64,000 bases of DNA from Oscillospiraceae bacterium MB24-C1 (lineage in GTDB: Bacteria > Bacillota > Clostridia > Oscillospirales > Ruminococcaceae), in NCBI GenBank assembly GCA_030913685.1, contig CP133187.1:2174001-2238000 (forward strand). Direction: 5' to 3'. Positions within the stretch are counted from its first letter, which is position 1; each line of letters opens with the position of its first letter. A model generated the notes under the pieces. That model was not told where the DNA came from. It made no database searches and saw nothing but the letters and a program-made list of their open reading frames with translations. Shown here piece by piece: positions 1-9,262 of this stretch. The position numbers and the translations under genes were made by a program.

Positions 1-58
1 CTTTATCAGTTAAAGGTGTTCGCAGTGGAAAACACAAATCTTTCGGAAAATTACTCAT
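1..58 (-). CDS. hsdS: type I restriction specificity subunit HsdS, N-terminus only (cut by window edge)
   Basis: An ATG at complement 58 overlaps the end of hsdM and opens a frame that runs off the left edge of the window. It begins M-S-N-F-P-K-D-L. The position directly after hsdM, in the same orientation and with overlapping stop and start, is where the DNA-recognition subunit of a type I system is expected. Only 19 codons are visible, so the identity rests on gene order rather than on domain evidence. Confidence 0.55.
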   Translation of the reverse strand, partial: MSNFPKDLCFPLRTPLTDK

Positions 59-1673
59 ACTTCACCTTCTTTAACTGCTCTAATATTTCAGCCTGCAGTT
101 TTTCCCCTTCAGCAAAATATTTTGTTAGTTTGCTTGTGTAATCTGTCATTTTTGCATTGAATTCTTCGGGTGTTATATCTACATAATCAATTTCCACATC
201 AAAATACTGTCCTGCTGAAAGAGAATATTTCTTAGCAATAATTTCATCATAAGTTACAGCCACTGAAAAATCTTCGACAGCCTTTTTGTTTAGAAAAGTA
301 TCTACAATCAAATCAATTTCTTCGTGACGAAGTCGACATTTTTTATTGTTTCCATCTTGGTAATCTTCGCCCATTTTGGATGCATCAATTAAAACAACCT
401 TTTCTGTTGTTTTGGAATTGTCAAAAAACAGCACCGAAACATTGGTACCCGTGGTTGCAAAAACATTTGAGGGCATACTGATTACACCATAGACGATATG
501 CTCGTCTACGATGTGCTTTAAAACTTTATTTTCTATTCCACTTTTTGCAGTAACGAAGCCTGTGGGAATTACGATGGCACCTTTACCATTTGCTTTTAGT
601 GAGTTGATAACATGCTGAATAAAGCAGGTGTAAATCGCCATGCTTTCCTTTTTCTTTGCCGGAACTTTCGGAACACCCGCCCAAAAACGAGCAGGCATTT
701 TGTCCAGTTTTTCTCTTGTATCGGAAAAATCCATTTTAAAAGGTGGGTTAGATACCACATAATCAAATTGTCTAAGCGATTTCTTATCATCACTTTTGTG
801 GTATGGCTCTGCTAAAGTATCGCCTTGCACTGCATGATCAAGGGAGGTAACCAAGCCGTTTAAAATAAGATTTAGCTTCAGCATTTTATTGCTTCGCTGG
901 GATATGTCTTGTGCAAAAATGGTGCATTTGTCCTCACCAATTTGGTGGCTAAGTGCCATTAGTAATGTGCCTGTGCCTGCTGATGGGTCGTAGCACTCAA
1001 TATTGTGCAAATCTTTGCTATCACCCACCAAAAGGCGAGCCATTATTGTTGCAATAGAATGTGGAGTGTAGTATTCAGCATACTTACCACCACCTGCGGT
1101 ATTATAGTCCTTAATTAAATACTCAAAAACAGAAGCAAAAAAATCGTAATGTTGGTTAAACGCTTCTTCAAAAGAAAAATTTACAAGCTTGTCCACCAAT
1201 GCACGAGCAAATGATGCCCTTTGAGCATCGTCTGTTACATAAGGTGTCAGTTTTTCAAAAAGTGCAATTTTTGTGTTTAATGTGGTTTGTGTTGCAAATA
1301 TAGCCATATTGATATCAGCGATATCTGTCATGGTGCTATCAAAAATTAAGTCAAAATCGCCTTTAGCCTGTTGGTTCCACAAATTTGAAATTAGGTGTTG
1401 AGGGTATAGCTTTGGAATATCCGGGGAAAGCTCGTCTAAAATATCAAGGCGTTCATCCTCGGTCATATTGGCATATACAATTTCCCACTTTTCTGCATTT
1501 GCAAGCTTAGGACTGATTTTCTTCACAGCGTGTCCGAATTTGTCGTTAATAAACTTATACAGAAACACCTGTGTGATAATTTTATATTCGTTACCGTCAT
1601 TGCCCATACCATAGGTTTGACAGGTGGATTTTAACGCATCTATCAGTGCTATTGTTTTTTCTTTTATATTCAT
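51..1673 (-). CDS. hsdM: type I restriction-modification DNA methyltransferase subunit
   Basis: This 540-residue protein is the modification subunit that transfers a methyl group from S-adenosylmethionine to adenine in the target of the type I enzyme. The N-terminal part is the helical HsdM_N region. The SAM-binding motif DPSAGTGTLL lies near residue 229 and the catalytic NPPF motif near residue 308, which places it among the N6-adenine methylases. The length is normal for the family. It follows hsdR by 14 bases and overlaps the start of hsdS, so the three subunits form one operon read leftwards. Both key motifs are intact. Confidence 0.95.
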   Translation of the reverse strand: MNIKEKTIALIDALKSTCQTYGMGNDGNEYKIITQVFLYKFINDKFGHAVKKISPKLANAEKWEIVYANMTEDERLDILDELSPDIPKLYPQHLISNLWNQQAKGDFDLIFDSTMTDIADINMAIFATQTTLNTKIALFEKLTPYVTDDAQRASFARALVDKLVNFSFEEAFNQHYDFFASVFEYLIKDYNTAGGGKYAEYYTPHSIATIMARLLVGDSKDLHNIECYDPSAGTGTLLMALSHQIGEDKCTIFAQDISQRSNKMLKLNLILNGLVTSLDHAVQGDTLAEPYHKSDDKKSLRQFDYVVSNPPFKMDFSDTREKLDKMPARFWAGVPKVPAKKKESMAIYTCFIQHVINSLKANGKGAIVIPTGFVTAKSGIENKVLKHIVDEHIVYGVISMPSNVFATTGTNVSVLFFDNSKTTEKVVLIDASKMGEDYQDGNNKKCRLRHEEIDLIVDTFLNKKAVEDFSVAVTYDEIIAKKYSLSAGQYFDVEIDYVDITPEEFNAKMTDYTSKLTKYFAEGEKLQAEILEQLKKVKYE

Positions 1674-1687
1674 GGTTTCTCCTAAAT

Positions 1688-4600
1688 TTAAGCAACAGGA
1701 TATGTTGCGTTATATTGATTTAAATACTGCTTTGCAATACGACTTTGAATAAACACTCTATCCTCACGCTCATTTTCAAAGCCTAATTTATTCATGCCAT
1801 CTTTGATTTGAGACATAACAGTTTGTTCAAAATACGCATCTTTTTTAAGAATGTCGTTTCTATCGTAAACTTTTTGGTCAATATCGCCTTTAATAGTAAA
1901 AAGCACACTCATAATAGATTCATCATAAATAGAAACTATCGGCTTTCTCTTAGCTATTTTACGCTGCTCGTTTTCTTCACAGATACGTTTATGAACACGG
2001 GCAAATTTTGCATCTCCATTATACTTTTTCAGGAGTGCATTATTGCGTTTTTGCAGTTCAGCCAATTTTTTAAGTACATCGTCCAATGCTTTGGAATGTT
2101 CATTAAAATGAGCGATGCTATCAACGACGAAACCGTGTTCTTTAAACCGCTGCATAAAAGCTTCTCGCAGAGTGATGAATTCAGGGTCGTCAGGATCTAT
2201 ATTATCAGTAAATGTACGAATGGTCTTTTGCCACTTTTCTTGTAATTCCACGCCTCCGGAGATTAGTTTCATTTCTTCTTCACCAATCTTGTTGAAGTTG
2301 AAAGTAATGTCTTGCATAGCTTCATTCACCAGTTGTCGGGTGGAGTCATCTTCCGAAAAGGCTTCCTTTTGGTTAATATTATCAATATGGTGCTGCACCT
2401 CTGAAATCATTGCAGGTAACTTTGTAATCTCCAGATGAGCAAAAGCTGCTTTCAATTCATCATCACCGAAAGTACGCACAATATTGCAACAATCTCTTGC
2501 CTCAATCAATACTTTTTTAAGCTTTAGCAATTCAACTTTGTCCTCAATTGTCGAAATTTCAGAGCTAAATTCTTCAACATTGTCGGTAGAATAATTGAAT
2601 AACACTTGTCGCACTTCCTGCATTTGAGCAATCAGAGCATCTTTATCCTCGATTATTTGTTTGAATGTATCTGTTTCATTGCCTTCACCGGTTTCATTCG
2701 GGTCATTAAAACGGTTAAGTTCTCGCAAATATGCTTCATTGGTTTGTTCAAAGTTTTGCTTAATATCGGCAAAGTCAATGATATAGCCATATCTGTTTTT
2801 CTTATATGGTCTATTAACACGGGTTAGAGCTTGTAGTAAGTTATGATCCTTTAATTTACGACCGAAGTACAACCTTTTTAAGCGTGGGGCATCAAACCCT
2901 GTAAGCAACATATTAAAGACAATCAAAATATCAATAGTCATATTCTTTTTGAAGTCTTTCACAATCTGTTTACGGGTTTCCTTATCTTCACTATCATGCA
3001 AAATCAAGCCAACCTTAAAATTACTTTTTAGAGATGCAGAACAATTAAGCTCACCTTGAATTTCATCAAAGTAAGCGTATAATTTACGAGCCTGTTCACT
3101 TGTTTCACAGATGACCATACCGCCCAATGTGTTATCGCCTTGTATTTGTCTAAAACGCTTTAAGTCATTTATGATAAAGCGTAGCAATTCTTTTACATAG
3201 CTTTCATGTTCAATAATTTGACTCTTTTTAATATCTTTTTTCTCTACCAACTCTTCAAGTTTTTCATAAATGGTTGACAGTTTTTCATGATAAGAAGTCT
3301 CGATATCTTCTCTAATAATTTTTAATGTGTATCCATCTTGAATTGATTTGTCATAGTAATAGGTATGTAGATATTTACCAAACACTTTCCAAGAAGCTCT
3401 TTCATCACTTAATAACGGTGTGCCTGTCAAAGCAATTTTAATGGAATCTTTGTCGGCATCAAATAAATTTGCAAGGAAACTACCTTCCGGTTTATATCCA
3501 CGGTGTGCCTCATCAATGATAAAAACTCTTTGAAGATTTGTAGCATAAGCAGGCAAATCAACTTTTTCTTTATCCTCAGCGAAGCGCTGAATATTAACAA
3601 CCGTTACTTCTTGCTTTCCACTATTACCTTCCTGTGCTTGAGTGTTTCGGAATTGAGCCATAAGTTCATCACGGCTGTTTGCTGTTTTTACTTCCAGACC
3701 TCTTGCTTCAAATTCCTGTGATGCCTGTTCTAATAAATCAAGTCTGTCAACAATAAAATAAAATTTTGCCACCTTGTTTTGATTAGCAAAATAGTCAGAT
3801 AAAACATAGTTCAGATGATAAGAAAGTGCAGTTTTTCCACTGCCCTGTGTATGCCAAATCACACCCGATTTAATGCCTTCACTTAGCTTTTGACGTACAG
3901 CCAGTGCGGCAAACATTTGCTGATAACGCATAATATGTTTTTGATCGGTTGATTCAATTACTCCATCAACTTCTCGTTCCATCTTCACATAAGCAATTCC
4001 ATACTTAATCAGGAACAACAATCGCTCAGGGGAGCACATAGAAGTCAATATTCTATTTGTTGGTGTGTTAATATTTAAATTGGTCTGGTACTCAGGAGAA
4101 TGATGTATTACTTGGCAGTTAAAATCTGTCAACACTCTTTTTTCAGTTTCCAGATTAATTTCTTTATATGGATAGTCTTTTGTAAATGGTGCCAATGGCA
4201 AGTTGGCAGGATTTTCTTCTCTAAAACAGTTGAAAGCAACCTGTTCTCGTCCAGCTGTGCAATAGAATGCGCCTTGAATTGGTACAATGCCACCTTGGGC
4301 ATCATACTCCATATTATTTGAAAATATCATCAATTGTGTAATGTTTATAAATCTGCGGAATTTTTTATTTGGGAAACGCTGTTTATTCATTCGCTCGCTT
4401 TCAGCAACCATTCCGCCATGGTTGTTTGGCTTTTTGACTTCAACAAATACAAGTGGTAAACCATTTACAAACAATGTGATGTCAGGACGAAATTCGTCTT
4501 GATCTCGTTTGCATGTAAATTCACCTGTACAATGATATGTATTGCTTTCAGGATTTTCAAAATCAATCAATTTGACAGGGGATACGCTTGTTAGTCTTTT

Positions 4601-4873
4601 ATAAAAGCTTCGTCCTAAATCATCGTTATCTAATTCTTGACGAATAGTTTTGAGCATTTGCTCAAATTCTCCCTCGTGCCCAGGGTTTAGTTCGCAAAAC
4701 TTTTCCTTGAATACTTGTATTAAAATATTAGTATCAGCATCATAAATAGTTTCTGCCATGTCCTCGGAGATTTTGCCAAAATAATCATAACCTAATCTAT
4801 CTAAATGAATTAAAGCCGGCATTTGGACACGAGTAGCTTCATTAAATTTATTATAATTACTTGTGTTAGCCAT
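1688..4873 (-). CDS. hsdR: type I restriction endonuclease subunit HsdR
   Basis: This is the motor and nuclease subunit of the type I enzyme. It translocates DNA with ATP and cuts unmodified DNA. The order is an N-terminal nuclease region (around FVEVKKPNNHGG), a superfamily 2 helicase core with Walker A HTQGSGKTAL near residue 340 and the DEAH box IDEAHRGYKPEG, and a long helical C-terminus. I place the start at the ATG of MANTSN (complement 4873), preceded by GGAG; an in-frame upstream ATG at 4897 adds eight residues and has no better ribosome site. About 1061 residues, a full-length HsdR. First gene of the hsdRMS operon. Confidence 0.94.
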   Translation of the reverse strand: MANTSNYNKFNEATRVQMPALIHLDRLGYDYFGKISEDMAETIYDADTNILIQVFKEKFCELNPGHEGEFEQMLKTIRQELDNDDLGRSFYKRLTSVSPVKLIDFENPESNTYHCTGEFTCKRDQDEFRPDITLFVNGLPLVFVEVKKPNNHGGMVAESERMNKQRFPNKKFRRFINITQLMIFSNNMEYDAQGGIVPIQGAFYCTAGREQVAFNCFREENPANLPLAPFTKDYPYKEINLETEKRVLTDFNCQVIHHSPEYQTNLNINTPTNRILTSMCSPERLLFLIKYGIAYVKMEREVDGVIESTDQKHIMRYQQMFAALAVRQKLSEGIKSGVIWHTQGSGKTALSYHLNYVLSDYFANQNKVAKFYFIVDRLDLLEQASQEFEARGLEVKTANSRDELMAQFRNTQAQEGNSGKQEVTVVNIQRFAEDKEKVDLPAYATNLQRVFIIDEAHRGYKPEGSFLANLFDADKDSIKIALTGTPLLSDERASWKVFGKYLHTYYYDKSIQDGYTLKIIREDIETSYHEKLSTIYEKLEELVEKKDIKKSQIIEHESYVKELLRFIINDLKRFRQIQGDNTLGGMVICETSEQARKLYAYFDEIQGELNCSASLKSNFKVGLILHDSEDKETRKQIVKDFKKNMTIDILIVFNMLLTGFDAPRLKRLYFGRKLKDHNLLQALTRVNRPYKKNRYGYIIDFADIKQNFEQTNEAYLRELNRFNDPNETGEGNETDTFKQIIEDKDALIAQMQEVRQVLFNYSTDNVEEFSSEISTIEDKVELLKLKKVLIEARDCCNIVRTFGDDELKAAFAHLEITKLPAMISEVQHHIDNINQKEAFSEDDSTRQLVNEAMQDITFNFNKIGEEEMKLISGGVELQEKWQKTIRTFTDNIDPDDPEFITLREAFMQRFKEHGFVVDSIAHFNEHSKALDDVLKKLAELQKRNNALLKKYNGDAKFARVHKRICEENEQRKIAKRKPIVSIYDESIMSVLFTIKGDIDQKVYDRNDILKKDAYFEQTVMSQIKDGMNKLGFENEREDRVFIQSRIAKQYLNQYNATYPVA

Positions 4874-4905
4874 CGATAAGTATCTCCATTTCCACAAATA
4901 TATTT

Positions 4906-5121
4906 TTACTTTGCATCCTCAAATGCTTTTATTAGTTCATCGCTTACAGTGCACTTCTTAGCCAACTGTATAAGAGCATTCCGAGCAATTTTGTTTGGCT
5001 TTGTGTGCTGATTTTCCCAGCGATTAACCGCAGCAAAGCTCACGAGCAGCTCTTTTGCAAGTTGTTGCTGTGATAATTCCATTTCTAACCTTATTGCTTT
5101 TATCAATTCGTGTAGTTTCAT
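4906..5121 (-). CDS. XRE-family transcriptional regulator of the restriction operon
   Basis: This is a 71-residue helix-turn-helix protein of the Cro/C1 type. The recognition helix region reads LSQQQLAKELLVSFAAVNRW, followed by the usual N-x-x-x-P-N segment. I start it at MKLHELIKAIR (complement 5121); an upstream ATG at 5142 adds seven residues of poor quality. It lies 32 bases upstream of hsdR in the same orientation. By analogy with controller proteins of restriction systems it probably regulates hsdRMS expression; that role is inference. Confidence 0.8.
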   Translation of the reverse strand: MKLHELIKAIRLEMELSQQQLAKELLVSFAAVNRWENQHTKPNKIARNALIQLAKKCTVSDELIKAFEDAK

Positions 5122-5180
5122 ATCACACCAACTTTTAGACAAAATATACCTTTACACGATAAATTATAACATAAGCTATA

Positions 5181-5209
5181 TTGTTTTTCAAATTGTATTT
5201 TGATATAAT
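5181..5209 (+). promoter_or_regulatory. sigma-A type promoter for the HTH-recombinase genes
   Basis: TTGTTT at 5181-5186 and TATAAT at 5204-5209 are separated by 17 bases, and a TG precedes the -10 box by one base (extended -10). It points toward the 5243 gene and sits in the divergent gap opposite the XRE gene. Confidence 0.65.
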
Positions 5210-5242
5210 TTGAATTATAGATTGTTTTTTGGCGGTGATTGT

Positions 5243-5818
5243 GTGGAAAATAATAAACCAATAGAATATATGACAGTTTTTGAGGCTTCTGAAAAGTGGA
5301 AGATGCATCAAACAAATATAATCAAACTATGTGAGAATGGTTTAATCACCAGTGCAGCAAAGTTAGGAGACAAATGGATTATACCTATGGACCCTGCAAA
5401 GCCAATCATAACAACGACTACCAGCCTTTCAAAACCTGTAAAGCCAAAGACAGATGTTCAAAGAGCTGCTCTTGAACATATCGAAAAAGGCGAGAATTTT
5501 TACACAAGAGAAATGGTTGTTGAAGGGAAAACTTTTATAGTCCATAGCATTTTTCCTAAACAAGGAAAAACAATTGAGGAGAGATGGACGAGCATTGTAC
5601 TAAACAGATTAGAAAATTTAGAAGGCATTAAGCTTAATGATAAAGAACGCAAGGAGTTAATGTTAAAAGTCAGAAAAAGTAGTTCAGCTGCTAATATGAC
5701 TTTTGAAAAATATATTGAATATTATAGAAAGCTTTTTAAAGAGTATGGCTTTTCAGATGAGGATATTGAAGTTCTTTTAGAAAGAAAGTCACAAGATTAC
5801 GAAGACTTTATCCTATAA
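5243..5818 (+). CDS. helix-turn-helix protein of unknown function, excisionase-like N-terminus
   Basis: The N-terminal 50 residues contain a MerR/excisionase-like segment (TVFEASEKWKMHQTNIIKLC, then a GDKWIIP turn) typical of helix-turn-helix domains that read a short DNA site. The remaining 140 residues are charged and helical with no motif I recognise. The GTG at 5243, seven bases after GGTG, is a better start than the ATG at 5210. It lies 60 bases upstream of the serine recombinase in the same direction. It could be a regulator or directionality partner for that recombinase, but this rests on adjacency alone. Confidence 0.6.
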   Translation: MENNKPIEYMTVFEASEKWKMHQTNIIKLCENGLITSAAKLGDKWIIPMDPAKPIITTTTSLSKPVKPKTDVQRAALEHIEKGENFYTREMVVEGKTFIVHSIFPKQGKTIEERWTSIVLNRLENLEGIKLNDKERKELMLKVRKSSSAANMTFEKYIEYYRKLFKEYGFSDEDIEVLLERKSQDYEDFIL

Positions 5819-5878
5819 AATCTTGCAATCCATATTTTTCTAAGCTACAATACAATCCACTACAAGGGAGGTGGCACT

Positions 5879-7339
5879 GTGAATGCAGTAATTTACGCAA
5901 GATATTCCTCTGATAATCAGCGAGAAGAAAGCATTGAAGGACAGCTTCGTGAGTGTATGACTTTTGCCGAAAGCAAAGGGCTTACTGTAATCGAAAGCTA
6001 TATAGATAGAGCCTTTTCAGCCAAAACCGATAATCGTCCTGAGTTTCAGCGAATGGTAAAGGAGTCCATAAAGCGAAAGTTTGAGGTCGTTATAGTTTGG
6101 AAATTGGATAGATTTTCTCGAAACCGATACGACTCTGCTCACTATAAAGCACAGCTAAAAAAGAATAATGTTAGGGTTGTTTCAGCTACTGAAAGCATTT
6201 CAGATGATGCCTCGGGTATTTTACTTGAGTCTATGCTTGAGGGCTTTGCTGAATACTATTCTGCGGATTTATCCGAAAAGGTAATCAGAGGACTTACGGA
6301 AAATGCTCTGAAATGCAAATATAACGGCGGCGGCATGACTCTTGGCTACACTGTCGATGATGAGCAGTATTTTCAAATTGACCCGGTGCTTGCACCTATC
6401 ATTCAAGACGCTTTCAAACGATATGTAGACGGTGCCACTATTAAAAACTTGGTGGACCATTTCAAAGAATTAGGTGTTAAGAATTATCGTGGTGGAGATT
6501 TAAGTATTGATGCTGTAAAGCTAATGCTTAAAAATCGCAAATATATCGGTGAATACTCTTATCGTGACATCGTTACACCAAACGGTATTCCCGCCATAGT
6601 GCCTGAGGAATTGTTCAATAAAGCACAGGAGCGAATGGCGAAAAATAAAAAAGCTCCCGCACGGCACAAGGCAAAACAGGATATGTATTTGCTCACAACT
6701 AAGCTACTTTGTGGCAAATGCGGGGCATATATGGTTGGCGAAAGTGGGACAAGCCGCAATGGCACTTTCCACCAATATTATAAATGTGCCCATGTGAAAC
6801 AGCACAAAGGCTGTGATAAAAAGACTGTTCGCAAGGCTTGGATTGAGGATATAGTTGTCCATTACGCTATGGAAAAGGTTATGGACGATGACTATATCAA
6901 CGAGGTTTCTGAGAAAGCATTTGCGGCACAGAGCAAAGAGAATACTGTTATTCCTCAGATTAAAAAGCAACTTGCCGAAACGGAAAAAGCTATCAACAAT
7001 ATGATTAAAGCAATCGAGCAAGGCATTATTACATCTTCCACAAAGGATAGGTTGCAAGAGTTAGAGCAGACCAAAGAAAACCTGCAAATCAATCTTGCAC
7101 GAGAGCAGATGACTAAGCCACCACTTGATAAAGACCAAGTTAAATTCTTTATTATGCAATTTCGAAACCTTGATATTACCAAGGAACGTGACAGAGAAAT
7201 CTTAATTGATAACTTTGTAAACTGCATATTCCTCTTTGATGACAGAATTATTTTTGTTTTCAATCATCAAGCCGATTATGAAACAGTAAATCTACAAGAC
7301 TTAGAGTGTTCGGATATTAATGACATCACTGCACCATAG
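5879..7339 (+). CDS. large serine recombinase
   Basis: This 486-residue site-specific recombinase has the catalytic resolvase domain at the N-terminus. ARYSS carries the nucleophilic serine, and the arginine-rich segment near residue 70 reads WKLDRFSRNRYDS. A recombinase DNA-binding domain, a zinc ribbon (CGKCGAYM, then YKCAHVKQHKGC) and a long coiled coil follow. Enzymes of this kind integrate, excise or invert DNA. GTG start with GGGAGG seven bases before. It is followed by a strong hairpin. No attachment sites for it could be identified, so it may belong to an older mobile element carrying the restriction genes. Confidence 0.92.
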   Translation: MNAVIYARYSSDNQREESIEGQLRECMTFAESKGLTVIESYIDRAFSAKTDNRPEFQRMVKESIKRKFEVVIVWKLDRFSRNRYDSAHYKAQLKKNNVRVVSATESISDDASGILLESMLEGFAEYYSADLSEKVIRGLTENALKCKYNGGGMTLGYTVDDEQYFQIDPVLAPIIQDAFKRYVDGATIKNLVDHFKELGVKNYRGGDLSIDAVKLMLKNRKYIGEYSYRDIVTPNGIPAIVPEELFNKAQERMAKNKKAPARHKAKQDMYLLTTKLLCGKCGAYMVGESGTSRNGTFHQYYKCAHVKQHKGCDKKTVRKAWIEDIVVHYAMEKVMDDDYINEVSEKAFAAQSKENTVIPQIKKQLAETEKAINNMIKAIEQGIITSSTKDRLQELEQTKENLQINLAREQMTKPPLDKDQVKFFIMQFRNLDITKERDREILIDNFVNCIFLFDDRIIFVFNHQADYETVNLQDLECSDINDITAP

Positions 7340-7344
7340 TAGAC

Positions 7345-7380
7345 AAAATCCACTTATAACTATCGTTATAAGTGGATTTT
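7345..7380 (+). terminator. terminator after the serine recombinase
   Basis: A perfect 16-bp stem (7345-7360 with 7365-7380) closes on a TATC loop. The 3' arm ends in TTTT and is followed by GTTATA. It lies directly behind the recombinase stop codon. Confidence 0.85.
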
Positions 7381-7527
7381 GTTATATACAAGCTTTTCAC
7401 GGCTAAAACATCTAAAACAGGCAACTTATTTTATAAAAACCACTAAAAGCTATCTGCTTAAACATTTTAATCTCACTTATTCCTATCATAGAAAGGCTGC
7501 ACCTGCAAATTGACACTAAGGGTTTAC

Positions 7528-7740
7528 TCATGAATTCGCCTCCTCTATGTACGAATCACCCTGAGCGCAATATTCAAAAGTCTCAAAGTAGTATTCAATC
7601 CCATCCATCACTTTTTCGCCGAAGGCCCGCTGAAAGCAAGGTCGCTAAAATCCGGTGCGAAAGATTTGAAACCTAGTGCATCCTTATATTCCTGAATAGG
7701 CAACTGATTGATATAACTTCTCCATTTAAAATAAACGTTA
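7528..7740 (-). pseudogene. decayed C-terminal gene fragment, unknown family
   Basis: Read on the minus strand, a frame giving KWRSYINQLPIQEYKDALGF is followed after a one-frame shift near 7620 by EKVMDGIEYYFETFEYCAQG and a stop at 7528-7530. The residue composition is protein-like in both halves and the break is a simple frameshift, so I read this as the end of a lost gene. I do not recognise the family. The rest of the gap 7381-8007 shows AT-rich sequence and nothing else I can support. Confidence 0.35.
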
Positions 7741-8007
7741 TCAATTTTAAATTTAGGAAAAAGCAAGTATTATTTTAGGGAAATCAGGCTAAAAAAACAA
7801 TATTATAATATAAAATAAAACTATGGAAATTGTAATCATTGATTTCAATTTCCAAAAAGCTCTGATCAAGAGGGCCTTTGCAGTAAAGTTTCTTGCTTTT
7901 CGATAAAATGACAAGATAGCAGTTAAAATAGCAGCAATTAAGCTTTTCTGATTAAGCAGATATTGAGACTTGCATAATATTCTAAAAAATTAGGAAAGGA
8001 TAATAAA

Positions 8008-8403
8008 ATGAAAACTCTAATATTAGATAGAGATTTGGTTGATAAAGAAGGAAGATTGCTTCTACCAAAAGGCAGCAAAATAGAACTGTCAGAAGAAAAT
8101 TTGCTGAAATTTGAGCAATTAGGTATAGTGAATCAAATTAAAAAGGTTATTAATAGAGCTAAAGATAGAATATCACCAATAAAAGAGAATTCTTCAATTA
8201 AAAATGTTTTTATAAAAAGCATTTTATATTTTGAGAGCAAAGATAAAAAAATTCGTATAGTAACAGTCGATGGACAAGATTTCTTTTATGATCGATTAGA
8301 AAATATAATGACTAAACTTAATGAACTTACTTTTTACCAAATTCATAAATCTTATTTTGTCAATTTATCTCATGTTATAATTTTTAAATATGGAGGAGCT
8401 TGA
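8008..8403 (+). CDS. LytTR-like DNA-binding protein, probably C-terminally truncated
   Basis: The last 70 of 131 residues resemble the start of a LytTR DNA-binding domain: IKSILYFESKDKKIRIVTVD, then FYQIHKSYFVNLSHV. Normal LytTR domains continue with about 20 more residues after this point, and here the frame ends in FKYGGA, so the gene looks cut. The N-terminal 60 residues match no response-regulator receiver domain that I can recognise. Start ATG with AGGAAAGG seven bases upstream. The sequence beyond it is non-coding in appearance, which fits a recombination scar. Confidence 0.6.
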   Translation: MKTLILDRDLVDKEGRLLLPKGSKIELSEENLLKFEQLGIVNQIKKVINRAKDRISPIKENSSIKNVFIKSILYFESKDKKIRIVTVDGQDFFYDRLENIMTKLNELTFYQIHKSYFVNLSHVIIFKYGGA

Positions 8404-8720
8404 TAAGAGAATGTATGCTTTTAAGAGAAAGCACAAAAAAACAAAGCGGTTATAATGACATTTCTTATCGGGACAGAGATGAGATAAGCTTGATACATTT
8501 TCTTCTATACCTGCAGATACTCGACCCGTTGGATGAGCTTCGTCCAGATGGCTATGATTTGCCATATCCGAAAGTAATCCGCCGCTTAGTAGCACCCAAA
8601 AACTCCAGTCTTCCGCGCTGTAAGGCTAGACAGAATACTATCTGTGGCCCCAAGCGCCGACACAGCGGGTTTTTTAATAATGATAACAACAGAACAAGGG
8701 TTGAATATATATCATCCCTT

Positions 8721-8768
8721 AATATGCCCCCTATGCCTCCTTCGCTTGTGGGGGAATGGGGGCATATT
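8721..8768. terminator. hairpin, possible terminator relic
   Basis: An 11-bp perfect stem pairs 8721-8731 (AATATGCCCCC) with 8758-8768; the 26-nt loop also contains pairing G and C runs. There is no clear T-run, so it may not terminate transcription. Confidence 0.4.
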
Positions 8769-9019
8769 ATTTAGAAAGTTTTTGAGTTATTAAAAGTAGC
8801 TCCATTGGGGGATTCCCAATATATTGCCCGATAGCATAAAATGCTTATTTGAGTATTAGCACAAGTTGACTAAGTGTTCGAAATCTCACCAGCGCGACGA
8901 CAGAGAACGATAAACAAAAAGAGGTCCTTGCTTTACACTATATGTACCTTTGGGACTGGTGGCGTCGTTGGGAACAACTGCATATCGATATAAACCCTAT
9001 AACAACAGAAAAAGAAGAG

Positions 9020-9058
9020 GGCGGTTTAACCATTTTGGTTAAACCGCCGCCCTTATTT
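9020..9058 (+). terminator. strong hairpin terminator
   Basis: A 13-bp perfect stem (9020-9032 with 9036-9048) on a three-base loop is followed by CCTTATTTTA. No intact gene remains upstream of it, so it probably belonged to a lost gene. Confidence 0.6.
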
Positions 9059-9078
9059 TATCCAAGGTGTTTATCGCA

Positions 9079-9113
9079 GGAAGGCTATGATGTTCACAGT
9101 ATCGTGGTCTTCC
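9079..9113 (+). terminator. relic of an ICE right-end terminator
   Basis: The stem 9079-9091 with 9101-9113 (GGAAGGCTATGAT with ATCGTGGTCTTCC) is followed by TTCTT and GCACATTGAAAC. A sister hairpin inside the right end of the ICE (60327-60365) has the same core, the same flank and base changes that keep the stem paired. Confidence 0.5.
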
Positions 9114-9180
9114 TTCTTGCACATTGAAACTTTAATAATTATATAGGACATGCAAAAGCAATGAGCGAAACGATATCCAA

Positions 9181-9262
9181 AAACCGCCCGCTATTGCGGG
9201 CGGCCCTTATGGTTGCCGAACTAGGATTCGAACCCAGACAAACAGAGTCAGAGTCTGTCGTG
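9181..9262. repeat. left attachment repeat with tRNA-Gln 3' fragment
   Basis: The 82 bases are identical to 60437-60518. Positions 9210-9262 (complement) equal nucleotides 22 to 74 of tRNA-Gln including the encoded CCA. Positions 9184-9203 form a CCGCCCGC hairpin. On the minus strand this copy has a run of five T after the hairpin, better than the right copy, so this is likely the tRNA's original terminator displaced by integration. Confidence 0.92.

Larger units (their letters stand above)
8404..9180. other. degraded intergenic region left of the ICE
   Basis: No convincing gene. Short open frames exist on both strands but lack ribosome sites and family features. One stretch around 8485-8590 encodes on the plus strand a phrase (LDELRPDGYDLPYPKVIRRL) reminiscent of HigB/RelE-type toxins and may be a toxin remnant. 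The region contains several hairpins (separate entries), and close to 9079-9113 a hairpin resembling the right end of the ICE. It looks like an eroded accessory junction. Confidence 0.5.

Noticed and set aside
8400-8774. A 124-codon frame as a gene
   Set aside because: No ribosome site, overlaps hairpins and has poor composition; at most it contains a toxin-gene remnant.
8942-9127. A 61-codon frame as a gene
   Set aside because: It runs through a strong terminator hairpin and has no start signal.
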